Of a DNA stretch of 64,000 nt, positions 1 to 8,423 are shown piece after piece. Position 1 is the stretch's first letter. Each line of letters begins with the position of its first letter. The notes beneath the pieces are model-generated. The model saw nothing but the letters and a program-made list of their open reading frames with translations, was not told the DNA's origin and searched no databases. The DNA comes from Moraxellaceae bacterium (GTDB lineage Bacteria > Pseudomonadota > Gammaproteobacteria > Pseudomonadales > Moraxellaceae), in assembly GCA_024234595.1 (NCBI GenBank), contig JACKNZ010000019.1, positions 1 through 64,000 on the forward strand, written 5' to 3'. The position numbers and the translations under genes were made by a program.

Positions 1-1
1 A

Positions 2-502
2 GATATTGAAGCTTGTACTGCTCAAGAAAAAGTTTTTGAAGCCTTGTATCCCTCTAAATTACAAAAAGCAGCACTCAAAATTGAACATTGTTTGGCGCAA
101 GGCTCATTACACAATCCTCAACAAATTACACTAAGCATGATGTGTGCTAATGCCATTGATGCGCAAACGTCAAGCGATACCTGTGAAGGCGATAGCGGCT
201 CAGGTTTAATTATCTACAATAATTTTTTTGAGCCTGTCTTACTTGGCATAACCAGTTGGGGTAATGGTTGCGCCCAGCAAGGTTATGCAGGCGTTTATAC
301 ACGTCTTGCTATGTTTGATGATTGGTTAAAATCAATCATATACCCTGAACCAATCCCAAAAGAAACCGAAAAGCCGATTGTAGTTGAAGTGCCTAAAACA
401 GAAAGTGCAGTGACTGAAGACACTACATCAGGCAGCAATGTGTGGTGGGAATTGTTGATTTTATTGGGGTTGACGTGGTTCAAAAGAGCCAAGACAAAAT
501 AA
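2..502 (+). CDS. Trypsin-like (S1) serine protease, 3' part only
   Basis: The reading frame is open to the left edge, so the true start lies outside the window; the TTG at 44 is internal. The visible part holds the S1-family active-site serine region (CEGDSGSG, where GDSGG is usual) and the following GITSWGNGCA block, followed by a YTRLAMFDDWL helix typical of the C-terminus of the trypsin fold. Paired cysteines (CAN...CEGD...NGC) fit a secreted, disulfide-bonded enzyme. After the fold comes a Pro/Glu/Thr-rich linker, then a short hydrophobic segment (WWELLILLGLTWF) and a basic end (KRAKTK). This resembles the C-terminal sorting tails of some gammaproteobacterial trypsin-like exoproteases, although no clear GlyGly motif is seen. 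The catalytic His and Asp are upstream and unseen. Substrate unknown. Confidence 0.85.
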   Translation, partial: DIEACTAQEKVFEALYPSKLQKAALKIEHCLAQGSLHNPQQITLSMMCANAIDAQTSSDTCEGDSGSGLIIYNNFFEPVLLGITSWGNGCAQQGYAGVYTRLAMFDDWLKSIIYPEPIPKETEKPIVVEVPKTESAVTEDTTSGSNVWWELLILLGLTWFKRAKTK

Positions 503-549
503 TAATGGTAGCCTTTTCTAAAATAACCTTTTGCATAAATACTATAAAA

Positions 550-570
550 GTATATATTTGTAGTATATAC
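550..570. promoter_or_regulatory. Inverted-repeat operator in front of VapBC module 1
   Basis: The sequence reads GTATATA, a 7-nt spacer, then TATATAC, a perfect 7+7 inverted repeat 20 nt before the antitoxin ATG. AbrB-type antitoxins normally autoregulate by binding such repeats. A very similar TGTATAT/ATATACA repeat precedes the second VapBC module at 5424-5442. Operator function is inferred. Confidence 0.6.
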
Positions 571-589
571 ATTGTTTCGGAGAGTTATC

Positions 590-820
590 ATGGACTTAGC
601 CAAAGTATTTAAATCGGGCAATAGCCAAGCCGTACGTTTGCCAAAGACATTTAGAGTTGATGTTGAGGAGTTAGAGATTTTTCAACGTGGTGATGAGTTG
701 ATATTAAAAAAACCAACTAAAGATTTAACCCGTGTGTTTGATATATTAACTCAGTTACCTGATGATTTTTTTGCCGAAGGGCGTGAGGACTTACCCGTTC
801 AAGAGCGAGAAGAGTGGTAA
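590..820 (+). CDS. vapB: AbrB/MazE-fold antitoxin (VapB-like), module 1
   Basis: A 76-residue protein begins MDLAKVFKSGNSQAVRLPK, the classical SpoVT-AbrB swapped-hairpin start of VapB/VagC antitoxins that bind DNA as dimers. The acidic C-terminus (FFAEGREDL...EREEW) is the segment expected to wrap the toxin. The ATG at 590 was chosen over the TTG at 572 because the AbrB motif begins there and GGAGA lies about 8 nt before it. The stop shares a base with the toxin start (TAATG), so the two are translationally coupled. It should neutralise the PIN RNase encoded next and repress the pair through the repeat at 550-570. Confidence 0.88.
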   Translation: MDLAKVFKSGNSQAVRLPKTFRVDVEELEIFQRGDELILKKPTKDLTRVFDILTQLPDDFFAEGREDLPVQEREEW

Positions 821-1224
821 TGGCAACTTATTTATTAGATACGAATATCTGCATCTACATTAAGAAGCATCGTCCAATTGAAGTGCTAAATAAATTCAAA
901 ACACTTTTAGTGGGTGATGCTGTTATTTCACAGATTACATGGGGTGAATTGGTTTTTGGGGCATATAAAAGCCAATATACGCAAAAAGTATTGCAAGAAC
1001 TTGAGGAATTAGTTCGTTTGATTCCTATTTTGCCATTAAATAATGACGTAGGCAGACATTATGGGCAGATTAGAGCCGAATTAAGTCAACAAGGCCAATT
1101 AATTGGTGCAAACGATTTATGGATTGCTGCTCATGCACGCGCCAGTGGTTTAATTTTGGTGAGCAATAACACGCGTGAATTTGAGAGAGTAGAAAGCTTA
1201 AAATTGGAAAATTGGGTTAAATAA
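820..1224 (+). CDS. vapC: PIN-domain endoribonuclease toxin (VapC), module 1
   Basis: This 134-residue single PIN domain would act as a Mg-dependent RNase toxin. Acidic residues expected in the catalytic centre are visible: LLDTNICIYI near the start, WGELVFG around residue 43, GANDLWIAAHA near 100 and a terminal SNNTREF strand. Start ATG 820 overlaps the antitoxin stop by one base; GTG 814 is a less likely alternative. Most VapC toxins cut initiator tRNA or the 23S sarcin-ricin loop, but the target cannot be read from this sequence. It is clearly a paralogue type of the toxin at 5712-6119. Confidence 0.88.
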   Translation: MATYLLDTNICIYIKKHRPIEVLNKFKTLLVGDAVISQITWGELVFGAYKSQYTQKVLQELEELVRLIPILPLNNDVGRHYGQIRAELSQQGQLIGANDLWIAAHARASGLILVSNNTREFERVESLKLENWVK

Positions 1225-1257
1225 CCCTCTCCCACTGGGAGAGGGCAGGGGTGAGGG
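1225..1257. repeat. REP-like palindrome (CCCTCTCCC family)
   Basis: CCCTCTCCC-act-GGGAGAGGG is followed by CAGGGGTGAGGG, directly after the vapC stop. The same palindrome-plus-tail occurs at 63293-63326 and, inverted, at 35731-35762. It could serve as a terminator-like hairpin between the convergent vapC and serA. Confidence 0.7.
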
Positions 1258-1263
1258 ATGTAT

Positions 1264-2493
1264 TTAATACAAAACGCGTGTCCTAATCGTCCCCTCAACT
1301 TGCTGTAACTTTTCTAAAGCCACATTCGAGTATTCGGCATCAACGTCCATCACCAAATAACCAATCGCTTCGTTAGTCATTAAGCTTTGAGCAGAAATGT
1401 TGATATTGTTTTCGGCAAATACACGGTTAATTGCAGATAACACACCCGGTACGTTATTGTGAATATGCAACAAACGATGTTTGCCCGCTTGTAAAGGAAT
1501 TGCCACTTCGGGGAAGTTTACCGCCGATAAGGTTGTGCCTGTATCAGAATAACGAGCAAATTTCTCAGCCACTTCTAAACCGATATTAGCTTGAGCTTCG
1601 AGGGTAGAGCCACCAATGTGTGGTGTTAAAATGACGTTATCAAATTTGCGTAATGGCGATAAAAATTCTTCGTCATTCGCTTTTGGCTCTTTAGGGAACA
1701 CGTCAATCGCCGCACCTGCAATATGACCGCTTTCTAAAGCCGCCGCCAAGTCATCAATCACCACACAAGTACCACGAGCCGCATTAATGAAGATGCTACC
1801 TTTTTTCATTTGGGCAAATTGTTCGGCAGCCATCATGTTTTTGGTAGAAGCTAATTCGGGTACGTGTAAAGAAACGACATCAGCTTGAGCTAATAATTCG
1901 TTCATTGAGCCTACTTGGCGAGCATTACCCAACGGTAATTTAGTTACGGCATCAAAATAAATGACTTGCATACCTAAACTTTCGGCCAACACTGATAATT
2001 GCGAGCCAATGCTACCGTAACCGACAATACCCAGCACTTTACCACGTGTTTCGTAAGAGCCTTCGGCTGATTTTGACCAACCGCCACGATGCACGAGGGC
2101 ATTTTTTTCGGGAATACCGCGTAATAATAAAATGGCTTCGGCCAACACTAATTCGGCTACAGAGCGGGTGTTAGAGTAAGGCGCGTTAAATACAGGAATG
2201 CCTTTTTTCATGGCTGCTTTAAGGTTGACTTGGTTAGTACCAATACAAAAACAACCAATAGCAATCAGTTTATTAGCAGCAGCTAACACTTTTTCGGTAA
2301 TTTGTGTGCGTGAACGGATACCCACAAAGTGAGCATCTTTAATTTTTTCGATGAGCGCGTCTTCATCCAGCGCACCGCGTAAGTATTCAATATTGGTGTA
2401 GCCGTTGTTGCTTAACACATCAAGGGCGTTTTTGTGGACACCTTCTAACAATAAAAAGCGAATTTTAGCTTTATCTAACGATAATTGGCTCAT
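1264..2493 (-). CDS. serA: D-3-phosphoglycerate dehydrogenase
   Basis: This enzyme catalyses the first step of serine synthesis, NAD-dependent oxidation of 3-phosphoglycerate to 3-phosphohydroxypyruvate. The 409-residue length and layout match the E. coli type. The NAD-binding GIVGYGSIGSQ lies at about 155-165, catalytic Arg240 (AARGT), Glu269 and His292 (LTPHIGGST) fall at the E. coli positions, and a C-terminal ACT domain (about 338-409) should bind serine for feedback inhibition. It is divergent from the FAD-linked dehydrogenase at 2659. SerA of this type can also reduce 2-oxoglutarate to D-2-hydroxyglutarate, which gives the neighbour a role. Confidence 0.97.
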   Translation of the reverse strand: MSQLSLDKAKIRFLLLEGVHKNALDVLSNNGYTNIEYLRGALDEDALIEKIKDAHFVGIRSRTQITEKVLAAANKLIAIGCFCIGTNQVNLKAAMKKGIPVFNAPYSNTRSVAELVLAEAILLLRGIPEKNALVHRGGWSKSAEGSYETRGKVLGIVGYGSIGSQLSVLAESLGMQVIYFDAVTKLPLGNARQVGSMNELLAQADVVSLHVPELASTKNMMAAEQFAQMKKGSIFINAARGTCVVIDDLAAALESGHIAGAAIDVFPKEPKANDEEFLSPLRKFDNVILTPHIGGSTLEAQANIGLEVAEKFARYSDTGTTLSAVNFPEVAIPLQAGKHRLLHIHNNVPGVLSAINRVFAENNINISAQSLMTNEAIGYLVMDVDAEYSNVALEKLQQVEGTIRTRVLY

Positions 2494-2658
2494 GACAGTT
2501 CCTGAAGGCCGTAAAAAAGGGGGCTAAACCTAAAAGCATTTGCAGCATAGGTCTAATAAGCGCGATATGATAGCATAAGCAGAGGCTGTATCTCCAATGA
2601 GCAATACTCACAAGAGACATAAGCACTGTTCATTTTTGATTTGTGGTAGGAATTTTTG

Positions 2659-4056
2659 ATGCTAACCCCCGCTTTAATCACCCAACTCCAAGCCATTGTT
2701 GGCGAAACTCGTGTTAAAACCGATGCTGACAGCCTAAAAACATGGGGCTGTGATTGGACAAAACACTACACCCCCTCTGCGAGTGCCATTGTTTTTCCTG
2801 CAACGACAGAAGAAGTACAAGCGATTGTCAAATTGGCCAATCAGGAAAATATTGTTTTAGTGCCATCAGGCGGTCGCACAGGCTTATCCGCAGGGGCAGT
2901 TGCCGCCAATAATGAGGTAGTGATTAGCTTTGACCGTATGAACAAAATTGTTCAGTTCTATCCCGCTGACCGTATGGTCAAAGTACAAGCAGGGGTGGTG
3001 ACTGAGCAATTACAACAATTTGCCGATGAGCAAGGCTTGTATTACCCCGTAGATTTTGCCTCGGCAGGTTCTAGCCAAATTGGTGGCAATATCGGCACTA
3101 ACGCGGGTGGTATTAAGGTTATTAAATACGGCATGACTCGTGCTTGGGTCTTGGGTTTAACCGTGGTCACAGGTAAAGGCGATATTTTGCACCTCAATAA
3201 AGGCATGATGAAAAATGCTACAGGTTATGACTTACGCCATTTGTTTATTGGTGCAGAAGGCACGTTGGGTTTTGTTACCGAAGCGGAAATTAAACTCGAA
3301 CGTAAACCGCGTGATTTGCGTGTGTTGGTGTTGGGTACGCCTGACTTTGATTCGGTCATGAAAATTTTATCGGCTTTCCAAGCCAAGTTAGATTTAACGG
3401 CGTTTGAGTTTTTCTCCGATTTAGCGGTGCAATGTGTGACTGCCAGTGGCGACGTACAGCGTGCCTTTCCTGAAGCAACACCGTTTTATGCTTTGTTAGA
3501 GTTTGAAGCCTTATCGCCTGCTATTGAAGAACAAGCCATGCAAGTGTTTGAGCAATGTATGGAAGAGGGTTGGGTGATTAATGGCGTAATGAGCCAAAAT
3601 GAAACCCAAGCCCAAAACTTGTGGCGTTTGCGTGAAGATATTTCTGAAACGATAGCCAAATATACCCCGTACAAAAATGATATTTCGGTATTGATTACCC
3701 ACGTTCCTGCGTTTATTGCCGATATTGATGCCATTGTGCAAGAAAACTATCCAGACTTTGATATTGTTTGGTTTGGTCATATTGGTGATGGTAACTTGCA
3801 CTTGAATATCTTAAAACCAGCCAATTTGACCAAAGATGAGTTTTTTGGCAAATGCCAAGTGGTTAATAAGAAGGTGTTTGAAACAGTGCAAAAGTACAAT
3901 GGTTCTATTTCGGCAGAACATGGTGTGGGTATGACCAAAAAGCCGTATTTGGACTATAGCCGTAGTCCCGAAGAAATTGCTTATTTACAAGCGATTAAAT
4001 TGGCGTTTGACCCTAATAACATTATTAATCGTGGTAAGATTTTTGATGTGAAGTAG
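2659..4056 (+). CDS. FAD-linked D-2-hydroxyacid dehydrogenase, probably D-2-hydroxyglutarate dehydrogenase
   Basis: This is a 465-residue member of the GlcD/DLD flavoprotein family. A PCMH FAD-binding domain is visible (VPSGGRTGLSAGAV, then GGNIGTNAGGIKVIKYGMTR and GAEGTLGFVTEAE), followed by the C-terminal domain with the metal/substrate motif HIGDGNLHLNIL and SAEHGVGMTKK. ATG 2659 is preferred over the adjacent TTG 2656; TAGGAA upstream serves as ribosome binding site. In Pseudomonas the same divergent pairing with serA is known, where this enzyme re-oxidises D-2-hydroxyglutarate made by SerA. That role is inferred here from the context; glycolate or D-lactate oxidation is the alternative. 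Confidence 0.85.
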   Translation: MLTPALITQLQAIVGETRVKTDADSLKTWGCDWTKHYTPSASAIVFPATTEEVQAIVKLANQENIVLVPSGGRTGLSAGAVAANNEVVISFDRMNKIVQFYPADRMVKVQAGVVTEQLQQFADEQGLYYPVDFASAGSSQIGGNIGTNAGGIKVIKYGMTRAWVLGLTVVTGKGDILHLNKGMMKNATGYDLRHLFIGAEGTLGFVTEAEIKLERKPRDLRVLVLGTPDFDSVMKILSAFQAKLDLTAFEFFSDLAVQCVTASGDVQRAFPEATPFYALLEFEALSPAIEEQAMQVFEQCMEEGWVINGVMSQNETQAQNLWRLREDISETIAKYTPYKNDISVLITHVPAFIADIDAIVQENYPDFDIVWFGHIGDGNLHLNILKPANLTKDEFFGKCQVVNKKVFETVQKYNGSISAEHGVGMTKKPYLDYSRSPEEIAYLQAIKLAFDPNNIINRGKIFDVK

Positions 4057-4057
4057 G

Positions 4058-4148
4058 CTTCGACTTCGCTCAGCCACCACGATTCTGCTCCCTGAGCGGA
4101 GTCGAAGGGAGAGAGCAAGTTTTGTAGGGACAACCCTTGTGGTTGTCC
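4058..4148. repeat. Two REP-like palindromes between genes
   Basis: CTTCGACTTCGCTCAG (4058-4073) pairs with CTGAGCGGAGTCGAAG (4092-4107) with one mismatch. A second hairpin follows, GGACAACC (4128-4135) with GGTTGTCC (4141-4148). The CTGAGC..GTCGAAG element recurs as a half-copy at 13047-13073 inside the ArsC-like gene. No gene is seen here. Confidence 0.7.
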
Positions 4149-4171
4149 TAAAGATAACAAGAGGGAATCCC

Positions 4172-4729
4172 ATGAAAAAGCTCGAATTTTTTTACGATAT
4201 TGTTAGCCCCTATAGCTATATTGCCGCCACTCAAATGGCTAAATTTGAAGGCAAAGCTGAGGTGGTGTGGCGACCTGCATTATTGGGCGGTATTTTTAAG
4301 GCTACAGGTAATTCAGGGCCAGCCTTTACTGTGCCTGCCAAAGCCCCGTATATGTTTAAAGATTTACAGCGTCTATCGGCTTATTACGGTATTCCTCTTA
4401 AAATGCCTGCGGCTTTTCCTGCCAATACGGTGACTGTACAACGAGTATTATGTGCCGCCAGTGACGAACAGCGTCCTGCATTAACCCATAAACTATATAA
4501 CGCTTATTGGGGACAAGGTTTGGACGTGACCAATACCGAATTGCTCACCGAGTTAGTAGGTGCGGAATTACTCGCCAAAACCCAAGAAGAAGACATCAAA
4601 AATCAATTAAAAACCAATACCGAAGCAGCGATTGCTTATGGCGCGTTTGGCGTGCCAAGCTTTGTGATGGATAATGAACTGTATTTTGGCGAAGACCGTT
4701 TGTTTTTGATTCACGAGGCACTTAAATAA
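4172..4729 (+). CDS. 2-hydroxychromene-2-carboxylate isomerase-like protein (DsbA fold)
   Basis: This 185-residue thioredoxin-fold protein starts KKLEFFYDIVSPYSYIAA, where the Ser of SPYSY replaces the CxxC of DsbA, as in the glutathione-dependent isomerases of the NahD/GST-kappa type. The C-terminal GAFGVPSFVMDNELYFGEDRL is the conserved cis-proline/glutathione-binding region. ATG 4172 has GAGGGAA in front. The stop overlaps the next start (TAATG), making an operon with an FAH-family hydrolase, which suggests catabolism of an aromatic or maleyl/pyruvyl compound. The actual substrate is unknown; many homologues are found outside naphthalene pathways. Confidence 0.85.
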   Translation: MKKLEFFYDIVSPYSYIAATQMAKFEGKAEVVWRPALLGGIFKATGNSGPAFTVPAKAPYMFKDLQRLSAYYGIPLKMPAAFPANTVTVQRVLCAASDEQRPALTHKLYNAYWGQGLDVTNTELLTELVGAELLAKTQEEDIKNQLKTNTEAAIAYGAFGVPSFVMDNELYFGEDRLFLIHEALK

Positions 4730-5388
4730 TGAGCTATCAGCATCAGTGGTTAAATGGCGAAAAGATTGATTTACCTGTTGGCAAAGCCGTGTGTGTGGGT
4801 AGAAATTATGCCGCTCATGCCAAAGAATTGGGTAATACAGTGCCAGACGCGCCAATTTTGTTTTTAAAACCAAGTACCGCCATTGTGCCACTGATGCCCA
4901 GTTTTAGTATTCCTCAAGATCGTGGCTCTTGTCATCACGAAACCGAAATTGCGGTGTTGATTGGTCAAACGATTAGCAAAATCAGTGTTGATGAGGTGCC
5001 GCAAGCGATTGCTGGCTATGGTTTAGCCTTAGATTTAACCTTGCGCGATTTACAAAATCAGCTTAAAAAACAAGGTTATCCGTGGGAAGTTGCCAAAGCC
5101 TTTGATGGTGCGTGTCCATTATCACCATTTATTAGGCCTGAGCAGTTTAAGGATATTACCCAAACAGAATTTAGCTTAACGGTGAATGGTCAAAGCCGTC
5201 AGCATGGTTTTACTCAAGACATGATTACGCCTGTGTATGAGTTAATTGCTTATATTAGCCAAATTTTTACCTTGCAAGCAGGTGATATTGTGTTGACTGG
5301 CACGCCTGAAGGCGTGGCAGCTTTGCAATGTGCTGATGAGTTGGTGTTGTCGGTAGTTGGTCAATCGTTTGAGACAAAGGTGCTTTGA
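4729..5388 (+). CDS. Fumarylacetoacetate hydrolase family protein (YcgM-like acylpyruvase)
   Basis: This 219-residue FAH-fold enzyme matches the short acylpyruvate hydrolases such as E. coli YcgM and human FAHD1. Visible signatures are CVGRNYAAHAKELGN, LKPSTAIVP, the metal-binding HHETEIAVLIG, ALDLTLRDLQ and the late LTGTPEGV loop. It would hydrolyse a C-C bond in acylpyruvates or decarboxylate oxaloacetate in the cytoplasm with Mg. The start overlaps the stop of the isomerase by one base, so both are co-translated. Confidence 0.9.
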   Translation: MSYQHQWLNGEKIDLPVGKAVCVGRNYAAHAKELGNTVPDAPILFLKPSTAIVPLMPSFSIPQDRGSCHHETEIAVLIGQTISKISVDEVPQAIAGYGLALDLTLRDLQNQLKKQGYPWEVAKAFDGACPLSPFIRPEQFKDITQTEFSLTVNGQSRQHGFTQDMITPVYELIAYISQIFTLQAGDIVLTGTPEGVAALQCADELVLSVVGQSFETKVL

Positions 5389-5423
5389 TAATAGCTTACT
5401 GCGTCTAGCTTTTTTATGGATTA

Positions 5424-5442
5424 TGTATATCATGTATATACA
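5424..5442. promoter_or_regulatory. Inverted-repeat operator in front of VapBC module 2
   Basis: TGTATAT and ATATACA are separated by 5 nt, a perfect 7+7 repeat 21 nt before the antitoxin ATG. It is nearly the same as the repeat at 550-570 in front of module 1, so the two VapB proteins might cross-regulate. Confidence 0.6.
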
Positions 5443-5463
5443 TTAAGAAAGTGAGGGGTAAGT

Positions 5464-5712
5464 ATGCTAACTCGTATCTTTAAAAGTGGTAATTCTTTAG
5501 CAGTAAGAATTCCTAAAGATTTCCAATTTACGCCTGATATACAAGAAGTTGACATTGAGCGTCATGGTGACACATTAGTGATTCGACCTGTTAAAACACA
5601 ATCTTTAGCGCAAATTATGCAGGCATTTAGTGCTTTTCCTGAAGGGTTTATGGCAGAAGGGCGCGATACGCACTCTGAATACGAGCGGGATTGGCAACAG
5701 GGCGAGCAATAA
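5464..5712 (+). CDS. vapB: AbrB/MazE-fold antitoxin (VapB-like), module 2
   Basis: This 82-residue protein starts MLTRIFKSGNSLAVRIPKDF, the AbrB-type DNA-binding motif also seen at 590-820. The C-terminal MAEGRDTHSEYERDW parallels FAEGREDL..EREEW of module 1, so the two antitoxins are paralogous. GAGGGG lies about 6 nt before ATG 5464. The stop TAA shares a base with the toxin ATG at 5712. It is expected to neutralise the following PIN toxin and autoregulate from 5424-5442. Confidence 0.88.
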   Translation: MLTRIFKSGNSLAVRIPKDFQFTPDIQEVDIERHGDTLVIRPVKTQSLAQIMQAFSAFPEGFMAEGRDTHSEYERDWQQGEQ

Positions 5713-6119
5713 TGCGTTATATGTTAGATACCAATATTTGTATTCATTTAATACAAAAACAGCCGCTTCATGTGGTACAAAAATTTGCTACTTTGCAATA
5801 TGGTGATGTCGTTATTTCTAGTATTACTTTGGCAGAATTACGTTATGGGGTAGAGCGTGATAGTCAGATGCGTAGTGCTGCCGAAGCTGCCTTAAATAAT
5901 TTATTGCGTTTTTTGCCTGTATTGTCTTTTGAGCAACAAGCGGCCGAGCAGTATGGTGTGTTGCGTGCTTTAGTACGCGATAGAAAACGTGATGCCTTAG
6001 ACCGTTTAATCGCTGCTCACGCCTTAAGTCAACAATTAACTTTAGTGACCAATAATGAAGCAGATTTTAAAGATTATCCTTTATTAACGGTTGAAAATTG
6101 GATACAAATTACCCACTAA
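5712..6119 (+). CDS. vapC: PIN-domain endoribonuclease toxin (VapC), module 2
   Basis: The protein has 135 residues with the PIN signature MLDTNICIHL, LAELRYG around residue 43, DALDRLIAAHA near 100 and a TNNEADF strand. It is related to the toxin at 820-1224 with the same start and helix pattern. The start chosen is ATG 5712 (TAATG overlap with the antitoxin) rather than the upstream in-frame start at 5691. Its 3' end runs convergently into priA with a 4-nt overlap, so the module sits tightly against an essential-type gene with no terminator between. Confidence 0.88.
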   Translation: MRYMLDTNICIHLIQKQPLHVVQKFATLQYGDVVISSITLAELRYGVERDSQMRSAAEAALNNLLRFLPVLSFEQQAAEQYGVLRALVRDRKRDALDRLIAAHALSQQLTLVTNNEADFKDYPLLTVENWIQITH

Positions 6120-8320
6120 GCCAACTCTTGCGGATCTACATCAATATGCCAACGTAAACGTTTTGCTTCAGGTAAATCATTCATAATCGTTAACCAACGA
6201 TGCAAAAACTGTTGAAGGCGACTACGTTGGTTACTTTTTAACAGCAAATGCGCTCTAAAAATCCCTGCCTTTTTTTCCATGGGTGCAGGAATAGGCCCCC
6301 AAAACTCAGGGGCATTATCTAGTACCTGACCTCGACTCATCGCCTCGGTCAAAAAGTTGAGTGCCATTTCAGGATAATGGGCTTCGGCACGCACTAAGGC
6401 TAAATAACCATACGGTGGCATACCAATCATCTCGCGCTCAGCTAACGCCAACTCAGCAAAACCTTGATAACCTGTGCTTAATAATTGCTGCAATAACGGA
6501 TGCTCAGGTTGATGACTTTGCAACAATACCAAACCTGCTTTACGTGCACGACCTGCACGACCTGCCACTTGGGTAATTAATTGAGCAACACGTTCACTGG
6601 CACGAAAATCTGCCCCAAACAAACCACTATCGGCTTCTAATAACGCAACCAACGTCACATTGGGGAAATGATGACCTTTAGCCAACATTTGTGTGCCAAC
6701 CAAAATCGCGGCTTTGTTATTTTCGATGTCAGCATATAAATTGTGCCAACTATCTTTACGTTGAGTGCTATCTCTATCTATACGATGAATCGGCACTTTG
6801 GGAAATAACTCTTGTAAGGCTTCTTCAACACGCACTGTGCCAGCACCAATCGCTTTTAATTCTTTGCTGTTGCATTCGGGACAAAAATTGGGTGGCTGTT
6901 GACTAAAGCCACAATGATGACAATGCAAACGCAAAGGATTACGGTGTAGAGTAATCTTGGCATCACAACGCGGACATTTAGCTTGCCAACCACAATCATG
7001 GCACAACAAAACAGGTGCAAAACCTCGTCTATTTAAAAAGATAATCACTTGTTCATCTTTTTTTAGTCGAAGGCTAATCGCTTCTTTTAATGCAGGGCTT
7101 AAACCTGCTTGGAGTTTTTGACCGCGTAAATCAATCAATTTAATGGTGGGTTGCGAGACGTTTGCCGCACGCTCTTTTAAAAATAAATGCTGATAACGGC
7201 CTTGTTTGGCATTAGCCAAACTTTCTAAGCTGGGGGTCGCTGAACCTAACACCACAGGACAACTTGCTAACTGAGCGCGAAAAATCGCTAAATCACGCGC
7301 GTTATAGCGAAAGTTATCTTGTTGCTTAAAGGATAAATCATGTTCTTCATCCACAATAATCAAACCTAAATGTGGCATGGGGGTAAATAGGGTAGAGCGT
7401 GTGCCTATCACAATTGCTGCATGACCTAAATACGCACGTCGCCAAGCACGCAAACGTTCTCTATCGGTTAAGCCTGAATGCAGCATGACAATTTCAACGG
7501 CAAAACGAGAGCGAAAACGAGCGACGGTTTGCGGGGTTAAGCCAATTTCAGGCACTAAAACCAGTGCTTGTTGATGTTTGGCTAAACACGAGGCGATACT
7601 TTGCAAATACACTTCAGTTTTACCACTGCCTGTCACCCCATCTAACAAAAAGCTTTTAAATTGGCCTAAATGTTCGGTAATAGCATGAATGGCTGTTGTT
7701 TGGCTTTCGTTGGCAACTAAGGGGGATTCGGCATATTTGAGTTGTGGTGTGCCTGTTTGAATGGCTAATTGACCAAACTCTTCGGCAAAACCTTTTTTGG
7801 CTAAGGCTTGCAGCGTCGCGCGTTCAATTTGAACTTTCTTTAAAAAATCTTCACTAATACCGTGACTTTGATGTGGCTCAAGTGCTAACCATGCAGCTTG
7901 TTGTTTGGCAGAGCGGCTTAGGGTGTCAGCGGTAATTTGTAAACCAACAGGTGTTAAACGCCAATGAATCGGGTTGTCGTATAAATCTTCACCTTGACGC
8001 AATAGGGTTGGCAAAGCGGTGCTAAACACCTCACCAATGGGGTAATGATAATACTGTGCTGCCCATGTTAATAATTGCATCAGTTGTGGGGGGAATAAGG
8101 AATGTTCATCAATCAATTGTCGGGCGGGTTTTATTTTATGAATAGGTGATTCGGGGGTTTCGGTCACTCCCACAATCACGCCAATTAATTCGCGTCTGCC
8201 AAAGGGTACTTTAATGCGTGCGCCAATATGTGGCGTATGGCTAAAGCTGGCAGGAATGCTGTAGTCAAAAAGTTGATGTAAAGGGACAGGCAAGGCAACT
8301 TGTAAATAAACGCGTGACAT
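6116..8320 (-). CDS. priA: Primosomal replication protein N' (PriA helicase)
   Basis: PriA restarts collapsed replication forks by binding fork DNA, unwinding the lagging arm and loading DnaB with PriB/DnaT. The 734-residue length is normal. An N-terminal DNA-binding domain with the 3'-end pocket is followed by the Walker A GVTGSGKTEVYLQ near residue 230, DEEHD near 323, and an eight-cysteine zinc region between about 440 and 490 (CHDCGW, CPRC, CHHCGF, CPEC). Motif VI-type VAGRAGRA is present. The C-terminus overlaps the convergent vapC by 4 nt. Confidence 0.97.
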   Translation of the reverse strand: MSRVYLQVALPVPLHQLFDYSIPASFSHTPHIGARIKVPFGRRELIGVIVGVTETPESPIHKIKPARQLIDEHSLFPPQLMQLLTWAAQYYHYPIGEVFSTALPTLLRQGEDLYDNPIHWRLTPVGLQITADTLSRSAKQQAAWLALEPHQSHGISEDFLKKVQIERATLQALAKKGFAEEFGQLAIQTGTPQLKYAESPLVANESQTTAIHAITEHLGQFKSFLLDGVTGSGKTEVYLQSIASCLAKHQQALVLVPEIGLTPQTVARFRSRFAVEIVMLHSGLTDRERLRAWRRAYLGHAAIVIGTRSTLFTPMPHLGLIIVDEEHDLSFKQQDNFRYNARDLAIFRAQLASCPVVLGSATPSLESLANAKQGRYQHLFLKERAANVSQPTIKLIDLRGQKLQAGLSPALKEAISLRLKKDEQVIIFLNRRGFAPVLLCHDCGWQAKCPRCDAKITLHRNPLRLHCHHCGFSQQPPNFCPECNSKELKAIGAGTVRVEEALQELFPKVPIHRIDRDSTQRKDSWHNLYADIENNKAAILVGTQMLAKGHHFPNVTLVALLEADSGLFGADFRASERVAQLITQVAGRAGRARKAGLVLLQSHQPEHPLLQQLLSTGYQGFAELALAEREMIGMPPYGYLALVRAEAHYPEMALNFLTEAMSRGQVLDNAPEFWGPIPAPMEKKAGIFRAHLLLKSNQRSRLQQFLHRWLTIMNDLPEAKRLRWHIDVDPQELA

Positions 8321-8423
8321 AATTATGCAAAAAATCCCGTCACTTGTTTAACAAGTGGATACAAAAACCAAAAGATAAGCTCTAAACTATGCCGCGTTAT
8401 GTTGGGCAAGTAAAGTCTTAATC

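Noticed and set aside
295..621. Minus-strand open frame of 108 codons across the protease end and the VapBC promoter
   Set aside because: It overlaps a clear protease domain on the other strand and has no recognisable protein features.
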